From assembly GCA_016933095.1 (NCBI GenBank), contig JAFGBP010000004.1:1-22415 (forward strand): DNA of 22,415 nucleotides, written 5' to 3'. Both the position numbers and the translations under genes were made by a program. Positions within the stretch are counted from its first letter, which is position 1, and each line of letters begins with the position of its first letter. The notes beneath the pieces are model-generated. The model was not told the origin of the DNA. It saw only the letters and a program-made list of their open reading frames with translations, and ran no database searches. Shown here piece by piece: positions 1 to 6,674 of the stretch. Source of the DNA: Candidatus Woesearchaeota archaeon. Lineage in GTDB: Archaea; Nanobdellota; Nanobdellia; Woesearchaeales; SM23-78.

Positions 1-118
1 ATGGTCTGTAGCTTTTATTATTTAAATTTTCCCCCATACAACTACACGCATTTTTTTTGACCGAAAAAAGCATATACTCTACAACTCTATTACTTATGTT
101 ATTTTTCCAAGATCCGGT
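1..118. other. Upstream non-coding region
   Basis: No supportable gene. It holds an eight-T run at 51-58, which could be an archaeal T-run terminator for a plus-strand gene ending before the window. A TATA-like stretch at about 71-78 (gcatatac), preceded by a purine-rich BRE-like run, could serve the thioredoxin gene. Both readings are inference from composition and position. Confidence 0.4.
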
Positions 119-172
119 TTGCTGGGTTCCTGGGATTCCCAAAAAAAGAAGGTTAGGCGACAGGTGAGTTAC

Positions 173-487
173 GTGGAGACGATGATGCAGACACAAGCGT
201 TTATAGACACGATGATGAGGGGAAAGGTCGTCTTGGACTTCTACGCTGACTGGTGCGTGCCATGCCAGCGTCTCCAGCCGATATTAGACAAGCTAAAAGC
301 CCTCCACTCAGAGGTCTCATTTCTGAAAGTGAACGTAGACAACAACCAGGGAGTGGCCGATGAGTTCGCGGTCAGAAGCATCCCGACAATCGTGTTCCTG
401 AAGGACGGGGAGGAGAAGGATAGAGTGATAGGCCTTCTCCACGAGAACGGATACGAGGAGAAGATTCATCGCGCCTTCCGTGGATGA
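173..487 (+). CDS. Thioredoxin
   Basis: Thioredoxin-fold disulfide oxidoreductase, probably cytosolic. The redox motif WCVPC follows the strand VVLDFYAD, and the cis-proline loop RSIPTIVFL follows later, which is the standard order; the length (about 104 residues) is normal. Several starts are in frame: TTG at 119, GTG at 164, GTG at 173, and ATG at 182 and 185. I prefer GTG 173 because the ribosome-binding-like sequence AGGTGA lies about five bases before it; the TTG at 119 would add an unconserved basic leader. It ends in TGA, and the radical SAM gene begins 39 bases later on the same strand, so the two are probably cotranscribed. Fold and activity are well supported; the physiological partner is unknown. 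Confidence 0.9.
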   Translation: METMMQTQAFIDTMMRGKVVLDFYADWCVPCQRLQPILDKLKALHSEVSFLKVNVDNNQGVADEFAVRSIPTIVFLKDGEEKDRVIGLLHENGYEEKIHRAFRG

Positions 488-526
488 GAAGGGCTGATGC
501 ATAAAATCTTGCAAGGGGGTTAGCAG

Positions 527-1459
527 ATGATGGAACGACTACATAGCCTAAAGGCTGTTTTTCCAGCCGCGCAGAATATCGCCAAGATACGCTTGGAATA
601 CGACAACGACAGGTGGGAAGAGAGGATCGTGACGCCGGTGCGCACGCTCCAATTGTTCATAACCAACCGTTGCAACAAGAGGTGCAAAGGATGCTTTTAC
701 GAGAAAAGTCTGGGACGCGACGAGATGCCATTGCAGGAATACGACCGACTGGTAAGATACTATGCCCCTGAGATCAGCAAAGTCATACTCTTAGGAGGAG
801 AGCCTACGATGCATTCTGGCCTTGCAGACATGATTCGGATTGACCAGGAGAAAGGCCTTCGCACGACCATATACACCAATGGCTTTGACCTTACGCCTCT
901 CGATGAGATGGACCTCACGGGCGTTGAACTCAGGATTGGAGTTCTCGGACTCAATCGCGGAGAAAAGGCGCTGGCAAAGATAAAACCAACAATAGTGCCC
1001 ACGACAATAGTCTATATGCTCAGAAAGGACAACATTGACGAGCTCATGCCTACAGCCCTCTATGCAGAGAAGAACTTCAACTGCAAGGCATTCTACATTT
1101 CAAGCATAAGGGACATCGCAACGACCGGAAGCTTCTGGAAAGACACTGATGAGACTGTCCCAATGGATGAGTATGCGCACATAGTGAACCGTTTCATAAA
1201 GGAATACTCCGGAGGCTTGGAAGAGATACACATAGCAAAAAGAGGAGTGTTGGAGACTGACAGGCAGGAAGAATATCCTGTGGCTGCCTCCTGTCGCTTC
1301 CTCAACATCTTTCCTGACCTGCAGAAGATACTATGCCCATTCGACATCTCGCTTAGGAAATACTCTGTGAGAGAAGGTTTTGCGGATCGCAAATGCAATA
1401 AGCATGACTCTTGCCTGCTGCAAAAGATCGTATTGACAAGAAAAAGGAATTTGACATGA
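527..1459 (+). CDS. Radical SAM protein with SPASM-like C-terminal cysteines
   Basis: Radical SAM enzyme of 310 residues. The [4Fe-4S] motif CxxxCxxC is at C49, C53 and C56 (ITNRCNKRCKGCFYE), followed by the GGEP SAM-binding motif near residue 90. Four cysteines near the C terminus (C256, C270, C290, C296) resemble the auxiliary-cluster ligands of SPASM/Twitch enzymes such as MoaA and peptide-modifying maturases. The sequence AAGGGGGT precedes the ATG pair at 527/530 by a normal spacing. The upstream thioredoxin could keep its cysteines or clusters reduced, but that is inference. No precursor-peptide gene is visible beside it, so the substrate is unknown. It ends in TGA and runs convergently against the amidohydrolase, 17 bases away. 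Confidence 0.88.
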   Translation: MMERLHSLKAVFPAAQNIAKIRLEYDNDRWEERIVTPVRTLQLFITNRCNKRCKGCFYEKSLGRDEMPLQEYDRLVRYYAPEISKVILLGGEPTMHSGLADMIRIDQEKGLRTTIYTNGFDLTPLDEMDLTGVELRIGVLGLNRGEKALAKIKPTIVPTTIVYMLRKDNIDELMPTALYAEKNFNCKAFYISSIRDIATTGSFWKDTDETVPMDEYAHIVNRFIKEYSGGLEEIHIAKRGVLETDRQEEYPVAASCRFLNIFPDLQKILCPFDISLRKYSVREGFADRKCNKHDSCLLQKIVLTRKRNLT

Positions 1460-1461
1460 TG

Positions 1462-1470
1462 ATTTTTTCT
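1462..1470 (+). terminator. T-run terminator after the radical SAM gene
   Basis: A six-T run directly after the radical SAM stop codon, in the short gap between convergent genes, fits archaeal T-tract termination. No hairpin is needed or seen. Confidence 0.4.
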
Positions 1471-1476
1471 TCATCT

Positions 1477-2613
1477 TCAGCTTCCTGACAGCCAAGCCGG
1501 CAATTCCTTGCCGTTAGCCTCATAGAACCGCCTGATCCTCTCAGGAGCCTTTCCTTCGGGGAACAGGAAACTCATCGGGTTGTAGAAAGCTATGTCCTTA
1601 AACAAAGCATCCTCCTTAAATGATCCTATAAATGCGTCCACATATTCCTGCTCTGTCCAGGTGTGCCTTATCATCATCCAGTCCGTGCCGAACAGGACTC
1701 TCTCCCTGACGACCTCGTCATCCATCAGCATGTTCAATATCTCAAAATAGCCCTGGGAAGTCTCATCCTTCAAGGCCTTGTCATTATAAGAGACGTCGGC
1801 ATACACGTTCTCATACTTTTTCATGAGGCCGATTATCTGCCGAGTCCAGGACCAATCCTCGTAGACGTTCATAAGGTCTTGATCCCCGCCAAAGTGAGCG
1901 AGGTTGAGCCGAAGCGAAGGATACAGCCTCAGGACCTTTTCCCAGGCGGCTGGCGAGCAGAACCTGTTGCCCAGCTCCTTGTTTCCCAATAAGTCATTGC
2001 TATAAGCGCCGTCCTTGGTGCAATGCGCAGTGACAGGGACTTTGTTACTCTCGCAATACTCATAGAAACGGCCTAATTCAAGGTTCGCTTCCTGGGAGTT
2101 GTCATGCGAATCCGGATCCACATCATAGCCTAGCATCGGATATATCTTGACACCCAGAAAACCCATTTCTGACAAGGACTTCTTAACAATATTCTCTAAA
2201 GCCGACTTTCTCCGGGGATCGAACATGACAAAAGGCATTAACCTTCCAGGATACTTCAAGGCGACGTCAGAGACCAGCCTTACCTGCTCTTCATAAGGGA
2301 TCTCGGGTTTTTGCTCGGCTGAAACCTGGCTTATATCCATCATAAGCGGCGTGGCGAGCTCGATCCCTGAATCATCCATCTCACCAATCAGTTCTTCAGC
2401 GACGCTCTCGATGTTCTTATTCAGGAGAGCAAGCACTTCATGGATCTTGTCATACTTCCTGCCAGGCTGGATATATGTCAATAGCCGAGCAATCCACCAA
2501 GTAGGCCGAAACCTCAGCATCCACTCCCTGATCGGAGCCCTCTTCTTGAAGAAAGCGTCAGGAATGAAATCATAATTAAGCAGATGGCAATGCGCATTGA
2601 TACGTTCTGGCAT
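1477..2613 (-). CDS. Amidohydrolase-family metal-dependent hydrolase (amidohydrolase_2 type)
   Basis: TIM-barrel amidohydrolase of 378 residues. The metal-ligand set is readable in order: the HxH pair H8/H10 at the end of strand 1 (NAHCH), K156 in GVKIYP, H197 in VTAHC, H240 in NLAHFGGD and D311 in LFGTDW. This pattern matches the amidohydrolase_2 family of hydrolases and decarboxylases; the substrate cannot be read from sequence. The start ATG is preceded by AAGAGG, and a TATA-like element lies about 42 bases upstream, implying a short leader. It is convergent with the radical SAM gene, and the zinc-ribbon gene lies upstream on the same strand with a T-rich terminator between, so it is probably monocistronic. 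Confidence 0.88.
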   Translation of the reverse strand: MPERINAHCHLLNYDFIPDAFFKKRAPIREWMLRFRPTWWIARLLTYIQPGRKYDKIHEVLALLNKNIESVAEELIGEMDDSGIELATPLMMDISQVSAEQKPEIPYEEQVRLVSDVALKYPGRLMPFVMFDPRRKSALENIVKKSLSEMGFLGVKIYPMLGYDVDPDSHDNSQEANLELGRFYEYCESNKVPVTAHCTKDGAYSNDLLGNKELGNRFCSPAAWEKVLRLYPSLRLNLAHFGGDQDLMNVYEDWSWTRQIIGLMKKYENVYADVSYNDKALKDETSQGYFEILNMLMDDEVVRERVLFGTDWMMIRHTWTEQEYVDAFIGSFKEDALFKDIAFYNPMSFLFPEGKAPERIRRFYEANGKELPAWLSGS

Positions 2614-2767
2614 AATAGAGCCTCTTCTTGCAAAACGGAATCCTGGCGCGGTATATCAATCTTTCCATGTGCCGGGCTTTGCAGGTAAGAAGCTATGCGG
2701 CGAAGACGGTTTCTAAACGAGAATAAAGATAAAAAATTTGAAAAATAGGCAAATCAGACCCTGATAA
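2614..2767 (-). promoter_or_regulatory. Terminator and promoter between zinc-ribbon and amidohydrolase genes
   Basis: Read on the minus strand, the stretch at 2731-2747 contains two T-runs just after the zinc-ribbon stop, a likely terminator. Further on, a TATA-like element (gatata, plus-strand 2652-2657) lies about 42 bases before the amidohydrolase ATG, which predicts a leader of roughly 15 bases that includes the AAGAGG site. No gene is visible here. Confidence 0.45.
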
Positions 2768-3034
2768 TCAGAACCTGTCCCGCTGCTCTCGCTTCTTGGC
2801 GAAGCAATCCCTGCAAAGGACTGGCTTTCCTTCAGTAGGCTTGAAAGGCACCTCACACTCAGCACCGCACTCAGTGCAGACTGCCTTGTGCATCTCCCTT
2901 GGGCCGCCAAAACCGCCGCCTCTCCGAAAACCGCCGCCGTGGCCTCCTCCAAATCCGCCTCGATGGCCGCCGCCTCTAAATCCGCCTTCCCTGCGACCGC
3001 TATCTCTTCGGTCGCCTCTATCGAAATCTCCCAT
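2768..3034 (-). CDS. RGG-rich CxxC-x17-CxxC zinc-ribbon protein
   Basis: Small protein of 88 residues. The first 45 residues are almost entirely G, R, F, H and D with RGG/FGG repeats, a composition typical of disordered RNA-binding tails. The C-terminal part holds C53xxC56, then exactly 17 residues, then C74xxC77, the CxxC-x17-CxxC zinc-ribbon pattern found in many archaeal and bacterial small proteins; C60 is an extra cysteine. GGAGGAAGG ends a few bases before the ATG, which fixes the start. A longer overlapping frame (2713-3072) reads the repeats as Ala/Glu-rich sequence without the zinc motif and is rejected. RNA or nucleoprotein binding is the likely role, inferred only from composition. 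Confidence 0.8.
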   Translation of the reverse strand: MGDFDRGDRRDSGRREGGFRGGGHRGGFGGGHGGGFRRGGGFGGPREMHKAVCTECGAECEVPFKPTEGKPVLCRDCFAKKREQRDRF

Positions 3035-3067
3035 TTTATTCCTTCCTCCAAATCTACTTCCTTTATG

Positions 3068-3078
3068 GACATATAAGA
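3068..3078 (-). promoter_or_regulatory. Probable promoter of the zinc-ribbon gene
   Basis: On the minus strand the TATA-like sequence cttatatg lies about 39 bases before the zinc-ribbon ATG, predicting a leader of around 12 bases that carries the GGAGG site. It faces away from the promoter of the next plus-strand gene. Confidence 0.4.
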
Positions 3079-3187
3079 AATCGTCGAAATAGCTCTATGC
3101 TTTCTTGTATGTTTTCCCCTCTAGTAATGGCTTGAGTTTAAATAACTTATCATGCCAAGGCTCTTTCAAGGTACCTTATGCTAAAAC

Positions 3188-3194
3188 TTTAAAA
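3188..3194 (+). promoter_or_regulatory. TATA box of the membrane winged-helix gene (leaderless)
   Basis: The TTTAAAA box is centred 27 bases before the ATG at 3218. Transcription would start at or next to the A of the start codon, and no ribosome-binding site is present, as expected for a leaderless archaeal mRNA. Confidence 0.6.
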
Positions 3195-3217
3195 ACTCAT
3201 CCTCCCAACCCCTAGTT

Positions 3218-4183
3218 ATGAGGTGGAAGTCTGCAGCCTGCGTGCTGGCAGCTATGATAGCCCTGCTATCAGCATTTGTCAGCGCCGATAATAACTTAGC
3301 CGAGTACTCTGCAGACTACGACATAATAGGCGACCAGGTACTGGTGACAGTATACGTTGCCTTCAACGAGGCAGGGGACTACTTTGTCTGGGGTCTGCCA
3401 TACGACGCCAGGCAGATAGAGACTGGAGGGATACCTTACTCGATACTCGACCTTGGAGACTCAAAAGCCATGGTCACGAATGAGAGCCTGGACGAGATAG
3501 AGTTCAGCTACGTGACCTCAGGCCTGATAGAGAAGACCAGCAGCCGCTACTTCATAGCCGACTTCTCCAAGATAGAAGCACCGAGGATCAGCGTCCTAGT
3601 GAAGCTGCCAGAAGAAGCCACCCTGAAATACCCCTTGGGCTCAGAGAGGCTGTCAGTCATCCCGAAGACTAGCGACGTTACGACGGACGGACAGAGGATA
3701 ATAATCCACTGGAACGAAGACGACTTCGCCGCGAACAAGGCAGCCATGATAATCTACGACCTGCACGAGACCAGTTGGCTGACCCACCTTGGATTTGTGC
3801 TTCTAATAATTGTAGTGGCGTTCGCCGCCAGCTACTTCATCCTTCGCGGAGGCAAGTCTGCGAAGCCAAGCGAGGTTCGGGCATCAGCGCGGGAAGTGGA
3901 CATCGACACTGCAAAGGAAGAGGAAAAGGCAGAAGCCGCAGAAGAGAAGAGGAAGGCAAAAGAGCAGACTCAACTAACTCGCAACCTGTTCGAGGACGAA
4001 AAGAAGATAATAGAAGTCTTGTTCAAGGCAGACCGCCAAGAGTTGTGGCAGAAGCAGCTCGAGGTTAGGACTGGCATACCAAAGGTCAGGTTGTCTCGAA
4101 AGCTGCGAAGCCTGGAAGCCAAGGGACTCATTGAGAAGATTCCTTACGGCAACACGAACCATATTAGGCTCAGGAAGGAATGA
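3218..4183 (+). CDS. Membrane-anchored winged-helix transcriptional regulator (COG2512-like)
   Basis: A 321-residue one-component transmembrane regulator. Residues 1-23 form a signal peptide ending VSA. Residues about 24-188 are a beta-rich outer domain. One membrane helix follows at about 190-210 (GFVLLIIVVAFAASYF), then a Lys/Glu/Ala-rich linker, and a winged helix at about 255-321 with the recognition segment TGIPKVRLSRKLRSLEAKGL. This order matches archaeal membrane-associated HTH proteins grouped in COG2512. The outer domain probably senses an envelope state and the cytosolic wHTH binds DNA. Its own TATA box gives a leaderless transcript. Directly downstream are tandem 21-base repeats and two secreted-protein genes, plausible targets; that link is inference. 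Confidence 0.82.
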   Translation: MRWKSAACVLAAMIALLSAFVSADNNLAEYSADYDIIGDQVLVTVYVAFNEAGDYFVWGLPYDARQIETGGIPYSILDLGDSKAMVTNESLDEIEFSYVTSGLIEKTSSRYFIADFSKIEAPRISVLVKLPEEATLKYPLGSERLSVIPKTSDVTTDGQRIIIHWNEDDFAANKAAMIIYDLHETSWLTHLGFVLLIIVVAFAASYFILRGGKSAKPSEVRASAREVDIDTAKEEEKAEAAEEKRKAKEQTQLTRNLFEDEKKIIEVLFKADRQELWQKQLEVRTGIPKVRLSRKLRSLEAKGLIEKIPYGNTNHIRLRKE

Positions 4184-4202
4184 ACATGCATGCTTTCTAT
4201 CA

Positions 4203-4258
4203 GCTTGTTGACTGTTTAATCTCGCTTGTTGACTGTTTAATCTAGCTTTGTTTAATCT
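4203..4258. repeat. Two and a half tandem 21-base direct repeats
   Basis: The 20-mer gcttgttgactgtttaatct occurs at 4203-4222 and, identically, at 4224-4243. A shortened third copy, gctttgtttaatct, follows at 4245-4258. The 21-base period is two helical turns, so the copies face the same side of DNA. They lie about 35-90 bases upstream of the TATA-like element before the DUF5667-like gene, an activator-like position. Too few and too short for a CRISPR array. Confidence 0.75.
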
Positions 4259-4290
4259 GGTTGTTACACCAAGTTTCACCTCATTACACG

Positions 4291-4304
4291 TATTAACTAT
4301 ATAC
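4291..4304 (+). promoter_or_regulatory. Probable promoter of the secreted coiled-coil operon
   Basis: The TATA-like sequence aactatatact lies after the direct repeats and predicts a start of transcription around 4325. That leaves a leader of about 95 bases carrying a strong GGAGG site, unlike the leaderless neighbours, so translation of this operon may be separately controlled. Confidence 0.45.
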
Positions 4305-4419
4305 TGTTTCAACATACCTATTCTAAGAAGGCAGGCAACAGGATTCGCCGCACTTGTTTATCATCATTTTTCCGAGTGCGGATTTGGCAGCGGGCGCTGG
4401 CCTTCAGGAGGAATACAAC

Positions 4420-5505
4420 ATGAAAGACTGGATGAAACTCTTCGGAGTATTGATGCTCCTTACGATAGTGTCTGCAGCGCTTGTGCTTGCAGAGGATGAT
4501 GGGACAACGCAAGACGTGACGACCACTTCAGCTGACGCCACGGTCGCGTCGGATGATGCGGCGGATGACACGGTGAGTGATGCTGATGAAGTGGATCCTG
4601 GAGTCACTCCTGATTCTCCGTTCTATGGTTTGGAGAACGCATGGGACCGCATAAGGCTCGCCATGACCTTCAACAAGGCCAAGAGGGCAGAGAAGGCTCT
4701 CCAGATTGCTGAGGAGAGATTGTCTGAGCTCCGAGTGATGGCTGAGCAGGGAAAGGCTGACCATGCAGAGAAGGCAAGGCTTAGGTACGAGCAATTCCTG
4801 AACAAGTCAAGGGAAGCAGCCGAGGGAATCGACAGCGATGAGAACGCTGACGGGGCCAAGAATGCTTGGCGAAGGATTGCAGGTCTCCAGAACGCTGTAG
4901 AGGCTCACAGGGACCACTTGGCAAACGTCAAGGAGAGGATAGAAGCCGCTCTCGCAAAGGAGAACATAACTGACGAGCAAAAGGCAAACCTCGAGGCGAT
5001 ACTTGACCGCGTCGAGCAGCAGACCGAGGACTTTGAAGCAAAGGTAGAGGCCAAGAAGGACTCTGTCAAGACCAAGTTCAAGGTGCTCAGCGGAAAGACT
5101 GATGACGAGGTTGATGATGAAGAGGCTGCAATTGATGAAGAGACAGGCCTTACAAAGGCAAGGGTTGAGCGCGCCAAGGCAAGGGTTGCACTCGCAAAGG
5201 CAGTGCTTGCAAGGGCTCGGGAGAGAGTGAATGCCCAGAAGGCAGCCGGAGAGGACGTGGCAGACCTCGAGGCAGGACTAGAACTTGCAGATGACGAGGT
5301 TGCAGAGGCAGAAGCAGGCATCAACTCCAATGCCAAGGACGCGTATAAGTGGGCTGACAGGGTTCACGAGTACGGCAACGAGATCGCTGCAATAGCGACG
5401 AGACTTAGGCTTGCGCATCAGAACGGCACCTTCAACGAGACAAAGGACGAGCTCCAGGCCGCCATAAGAGAGAGGTACGAGGCCCATAAGGCAGAGGTCG
5501 AGTAG
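4420..5505 (+). CDS. Secreted DUF5667-like coiled-coil protein, ending at an in-frame amber codon
   Basis: From ATG 4420 (preceded by CAGGAGGAA) the frame encodes 361 residues. A signal peptide covers residues 1-24, and an acidic Thr/Asp/Ala linker runs to about 52. A DUF5667-like segment follows (SPFYGLENAWDRIRLAMTF, then AEERLSEL), and the rest is long charged alpha-helical coiled coil rich in Glu, Lys, Ala and Arg. Starts upstream of 4420 add only an unconserved hydrophobic leader and are rejected. The frame stops at TAG 5503-5505, but the same reading frame continues with matching heptads for 86 codons (see the next entry), so the protein is either truncated or completed by readthrough to about 448 residues. 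The next gene follows closely and is also exported. The role is probably structural or periplasm-like; no enzyme motif is visible. Confidence 0.82.
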   Translation: MKDWMKLFGVLMLLTIVSAALVLAEDDGTTQDVTTTSADATVASDDAADDTVSDADEVDPGVTPDSPFYGLENAWDRIRLAMTFNKAKRAEKALQIAEERLSELRVMAEQGKADHAEKARLRYEQFLNKSREAAEGIDSDENADGAKNAWRRIAGLQNAVEAHRDHLANVKERIEAALAKENITDEQKANLEAILDRVEQQTEDFEAKVEAKKDSVKTKFKVLSGKTDDEVDDEEAAIDEETGLTKARVERAKARVALAKAVLARARERVNAQKAAGEDVADLEAGLELADDEVAEAEAGINSNAKDAYKWADRVHEYGNEIAAIATRLRLAHQNGTFNETKDELQAAIRERYEAHKAEVE

Positions 5506-5766
5506 CAGCTCCGGGAGAAGATAAGGAATGCGAATGCGGTTCAGAAAGAGCGCCTTGAAGCGTTCTCGAATAGGCTGACAGTAAGGGCCGACCAGCTGGA
5601 AAAGAGGGCCGATATCATGGCGGACCAGGCTGAGAAGCTAAGCGACCGCGCTGACAAGATCGCAGAACGGGCTGACAACATAAGCATCAAGCCAGTCCCA
5701 CGGAAGGACGTGGCGGATGCAGCAAGAGTTAAATCCATCCCTGGTGTAGTGATGGAAGATGAATGA
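5503..5766 (+). other. In-frame continuation of the coiled-coil protein beyond TAG
   Basis: Beginning with the TAG itself, this frame encodes QLREKIRNANAVQKERLEAF and then near-perfect heptads (RADQLEK, RADIMAD, QAEKLSD, RADKIAE) before a Pro-containing tail and TGA at 5764-5766. It keeps the frame, composition and helix pattern of the preceding gene, so it is clearly its C-terminal part. Three readings are possible: amber recoding (pyrrolysine or another suppressor), a nonsense mutation one base from CAG, AAG or GAG, or a sequence error. An independent start is possible at ATG 5617 (AAGAGGG upstream), giving a 49-residue peptide, but nothing supports it otherwise. Confidence 0.75.
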
Positions 5767-5787
5767 ATCTATTAGAGGTGAAAAGAC

Positions 5788-6447
5788 ATGAAGAAGATAT
5801 TATTGATTGCAGTGTTTGCATTGCTGGTGGCATCACTCGTCCTTGCAGAAGGCAGTGACAAGGCAGCAAAGCCAGAAGACGCAGGAAACCCCGAACCCAT
5901 GTTATTGGGAGAAGGTCAGCCTGAAGGGGCTGGAGAAGGAGTCGCGGTGGCAAGCGCGACCATGAATAAGGGAGAAGACTCCCAAATCCAGGCGCAGGAG
6001 AGAGTGCGAGAATTGATGGCAGAGAATGGGGCGATGTTAAGAGTCGAGACCGCTGCTAACAACAGGGTTACCCTGAAAGCAGGGAACTCTCAGGCCCAGA
6101 CAGGGCTTGAGCTCGTTCAGGCAGAGAACAAGATAAAGGCAAAGCTCAGCAACGGGAAAGAGGCCGAGATCAAGGTCATGCCTGACACGGCTTCGCAGGC
6201 CGCTCTTGAAAGGCTAAGGATAAATGTTTGCTCTGAAGAGAACTCTTGCCAGATCGAGCTGAAAGAGACTGGGCAAGGAGACCAGGCAAAAGCAACATAC
6301 GAAGTCCAGGTCGAGAGGCACTCGAGGATACTCGGAATATTCCAGGCCAAGATGCAAGTGAAAGCCCAGGTAGACGCCGAGAACGGCGAGGTCGTGGGTG
6401 TTAACAAGCCTTGGTGGGCATTCCTGGCTGCAGAGCCTGAAGAATAA
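5788..6447 (+). CDS. Secreted protein of unknown function, C terminus KPWWAFLA
   Basis: An exported protein of 219 residues. A signal peptide covers residues 1-20 (MKKILLIAVFALLVASLVLA), followed by a Pro/Gly/Glu-rich linker. A Gln/Ala/Asn-rich central region carries the phrase NGKEAEIKVMPDTAS, then a domain with a conserved-looking cysteine pair (VCSEENSCQIEL), and a C-terminal half resembling a propeptide-like fold that ends in KPWWAFLAAEPEE. GAGGTG lies nine bases before the ATG. Only 21 bases separate it from the TGA that ends the amber-extended frame, so the two genes are almost certainly one operon. It has no transmembrane anchor and no catalytic motif that I recognise. It is probably an envelope partner of the coiled-coil protein. 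Confidence 0.78.
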   Translation: MKKILLIAVFALLVASLVLAEGSDKAAKPEDAGNPEPMLLGEGQPEGAGEGVAVASATMNKGEDSQIQAQERVRELMAENGAMLRVETAANNRVTLKAGNSQAQTGLELVQAENKIKAKLSNGKEAEIKVMPDTASQAALERLRINVCSEENSCQIELKETGQGDQAKATYEVQVERHSRILGIFQAKMQVKAQVDAENGEVVGVNKPWWAFLAAEPEE

Positions 6448-6469
6448 GATCTCTTGAATAAGATCTCTT
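6442..6469. repeat. 14-base perfect tandem duplication across a stop codon
   Basis: The sequence gaataagatctctt occurs twice back to back, at 6442-6455 and 6456-6469. The first copy contains the TAA of the upstream gene. It looks like a small slippage duplication. Confidence 0.8.
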
Positions 6470-6481
6470 CCCAAATTCTTT

Positions 6482-6567
6482 CAATTTTTTTTCTTTTTTT
6501 TCTTTCTTCTCAGTTTTTTCTTTCTTCTCAGTTTTTTCTTTTTTCTCAGTTTTTTCTTTCTTCTCAA
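6482..6567 (+). terminator. T-rich tandem repeat array, probable strong terminator
   Basis: After two T-runs at 6485-6501, an 18-base unit (ttttttctttcttctcag) occurs four times without gaps at 6496-6513, 6514-6531, 6532-6549 and 6550-6567, with single-base differences in units three and four. Each unit brings a six-T tract. Archaeal RNA polymerase terminates on such tracts, so the array is probably a multi-tract terminator for the secreted-protein operon. The Lys/Glu repeats it would encode on the minus strand are a by-product. Confidence 0.6.
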
Positions 6568-6643
6568 CCGCGCCTTGATCCGATTGCCATTCGATGCAGG
6601 CGCGCTTGATGGTCTCTCTGGAACCCTCTGTTTTCCCGCAAGA

Positions 6644-6650
6644 TTTATTA
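6644..6650 (+). promoter_or_regulatory. TATA box of the glucoamylase-like gene (leaderless)
   Basis: TTTATTA is centred 28 bases before the ATG at 6675. It selects this ATG over the upstream ATG at 6594 and predicts a leaderless mRNA. Confidence 0.6.
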
Positions 6651-6674
6651 ATTCTCTTCATCAAGATAATATCT

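Noticed and set aside
2713..3072. 119-residue minus-strand ORF overlapping the zinc-ribbon gene
   Set aside because: It reads the RGG repeats in another frame as Ala/Glu-rich sequence, lacks any motif, and the zinc-ribbon frame has the CxxC pairs and a well-placed GGAGG.
4203..4258. Direct repeats as a CRISPR array
   Set aside because: The copies abut with one-base spacers, number fewer than three, and no cas gene is nearby.
4905..5336. Ser/Ala-rich antisense ORF opposite the coiled-coil gene
   Set aside because: Typical shadow of a Glu/Lys/Ala-rich coiled coil; no start signals or motif.
5509..5517. Small hairpin CTCCGGGAG just after the amber codon as a recoding signal
   Set aside because: A four-base stem with a one-base loop is too weak to count as a recoding element.
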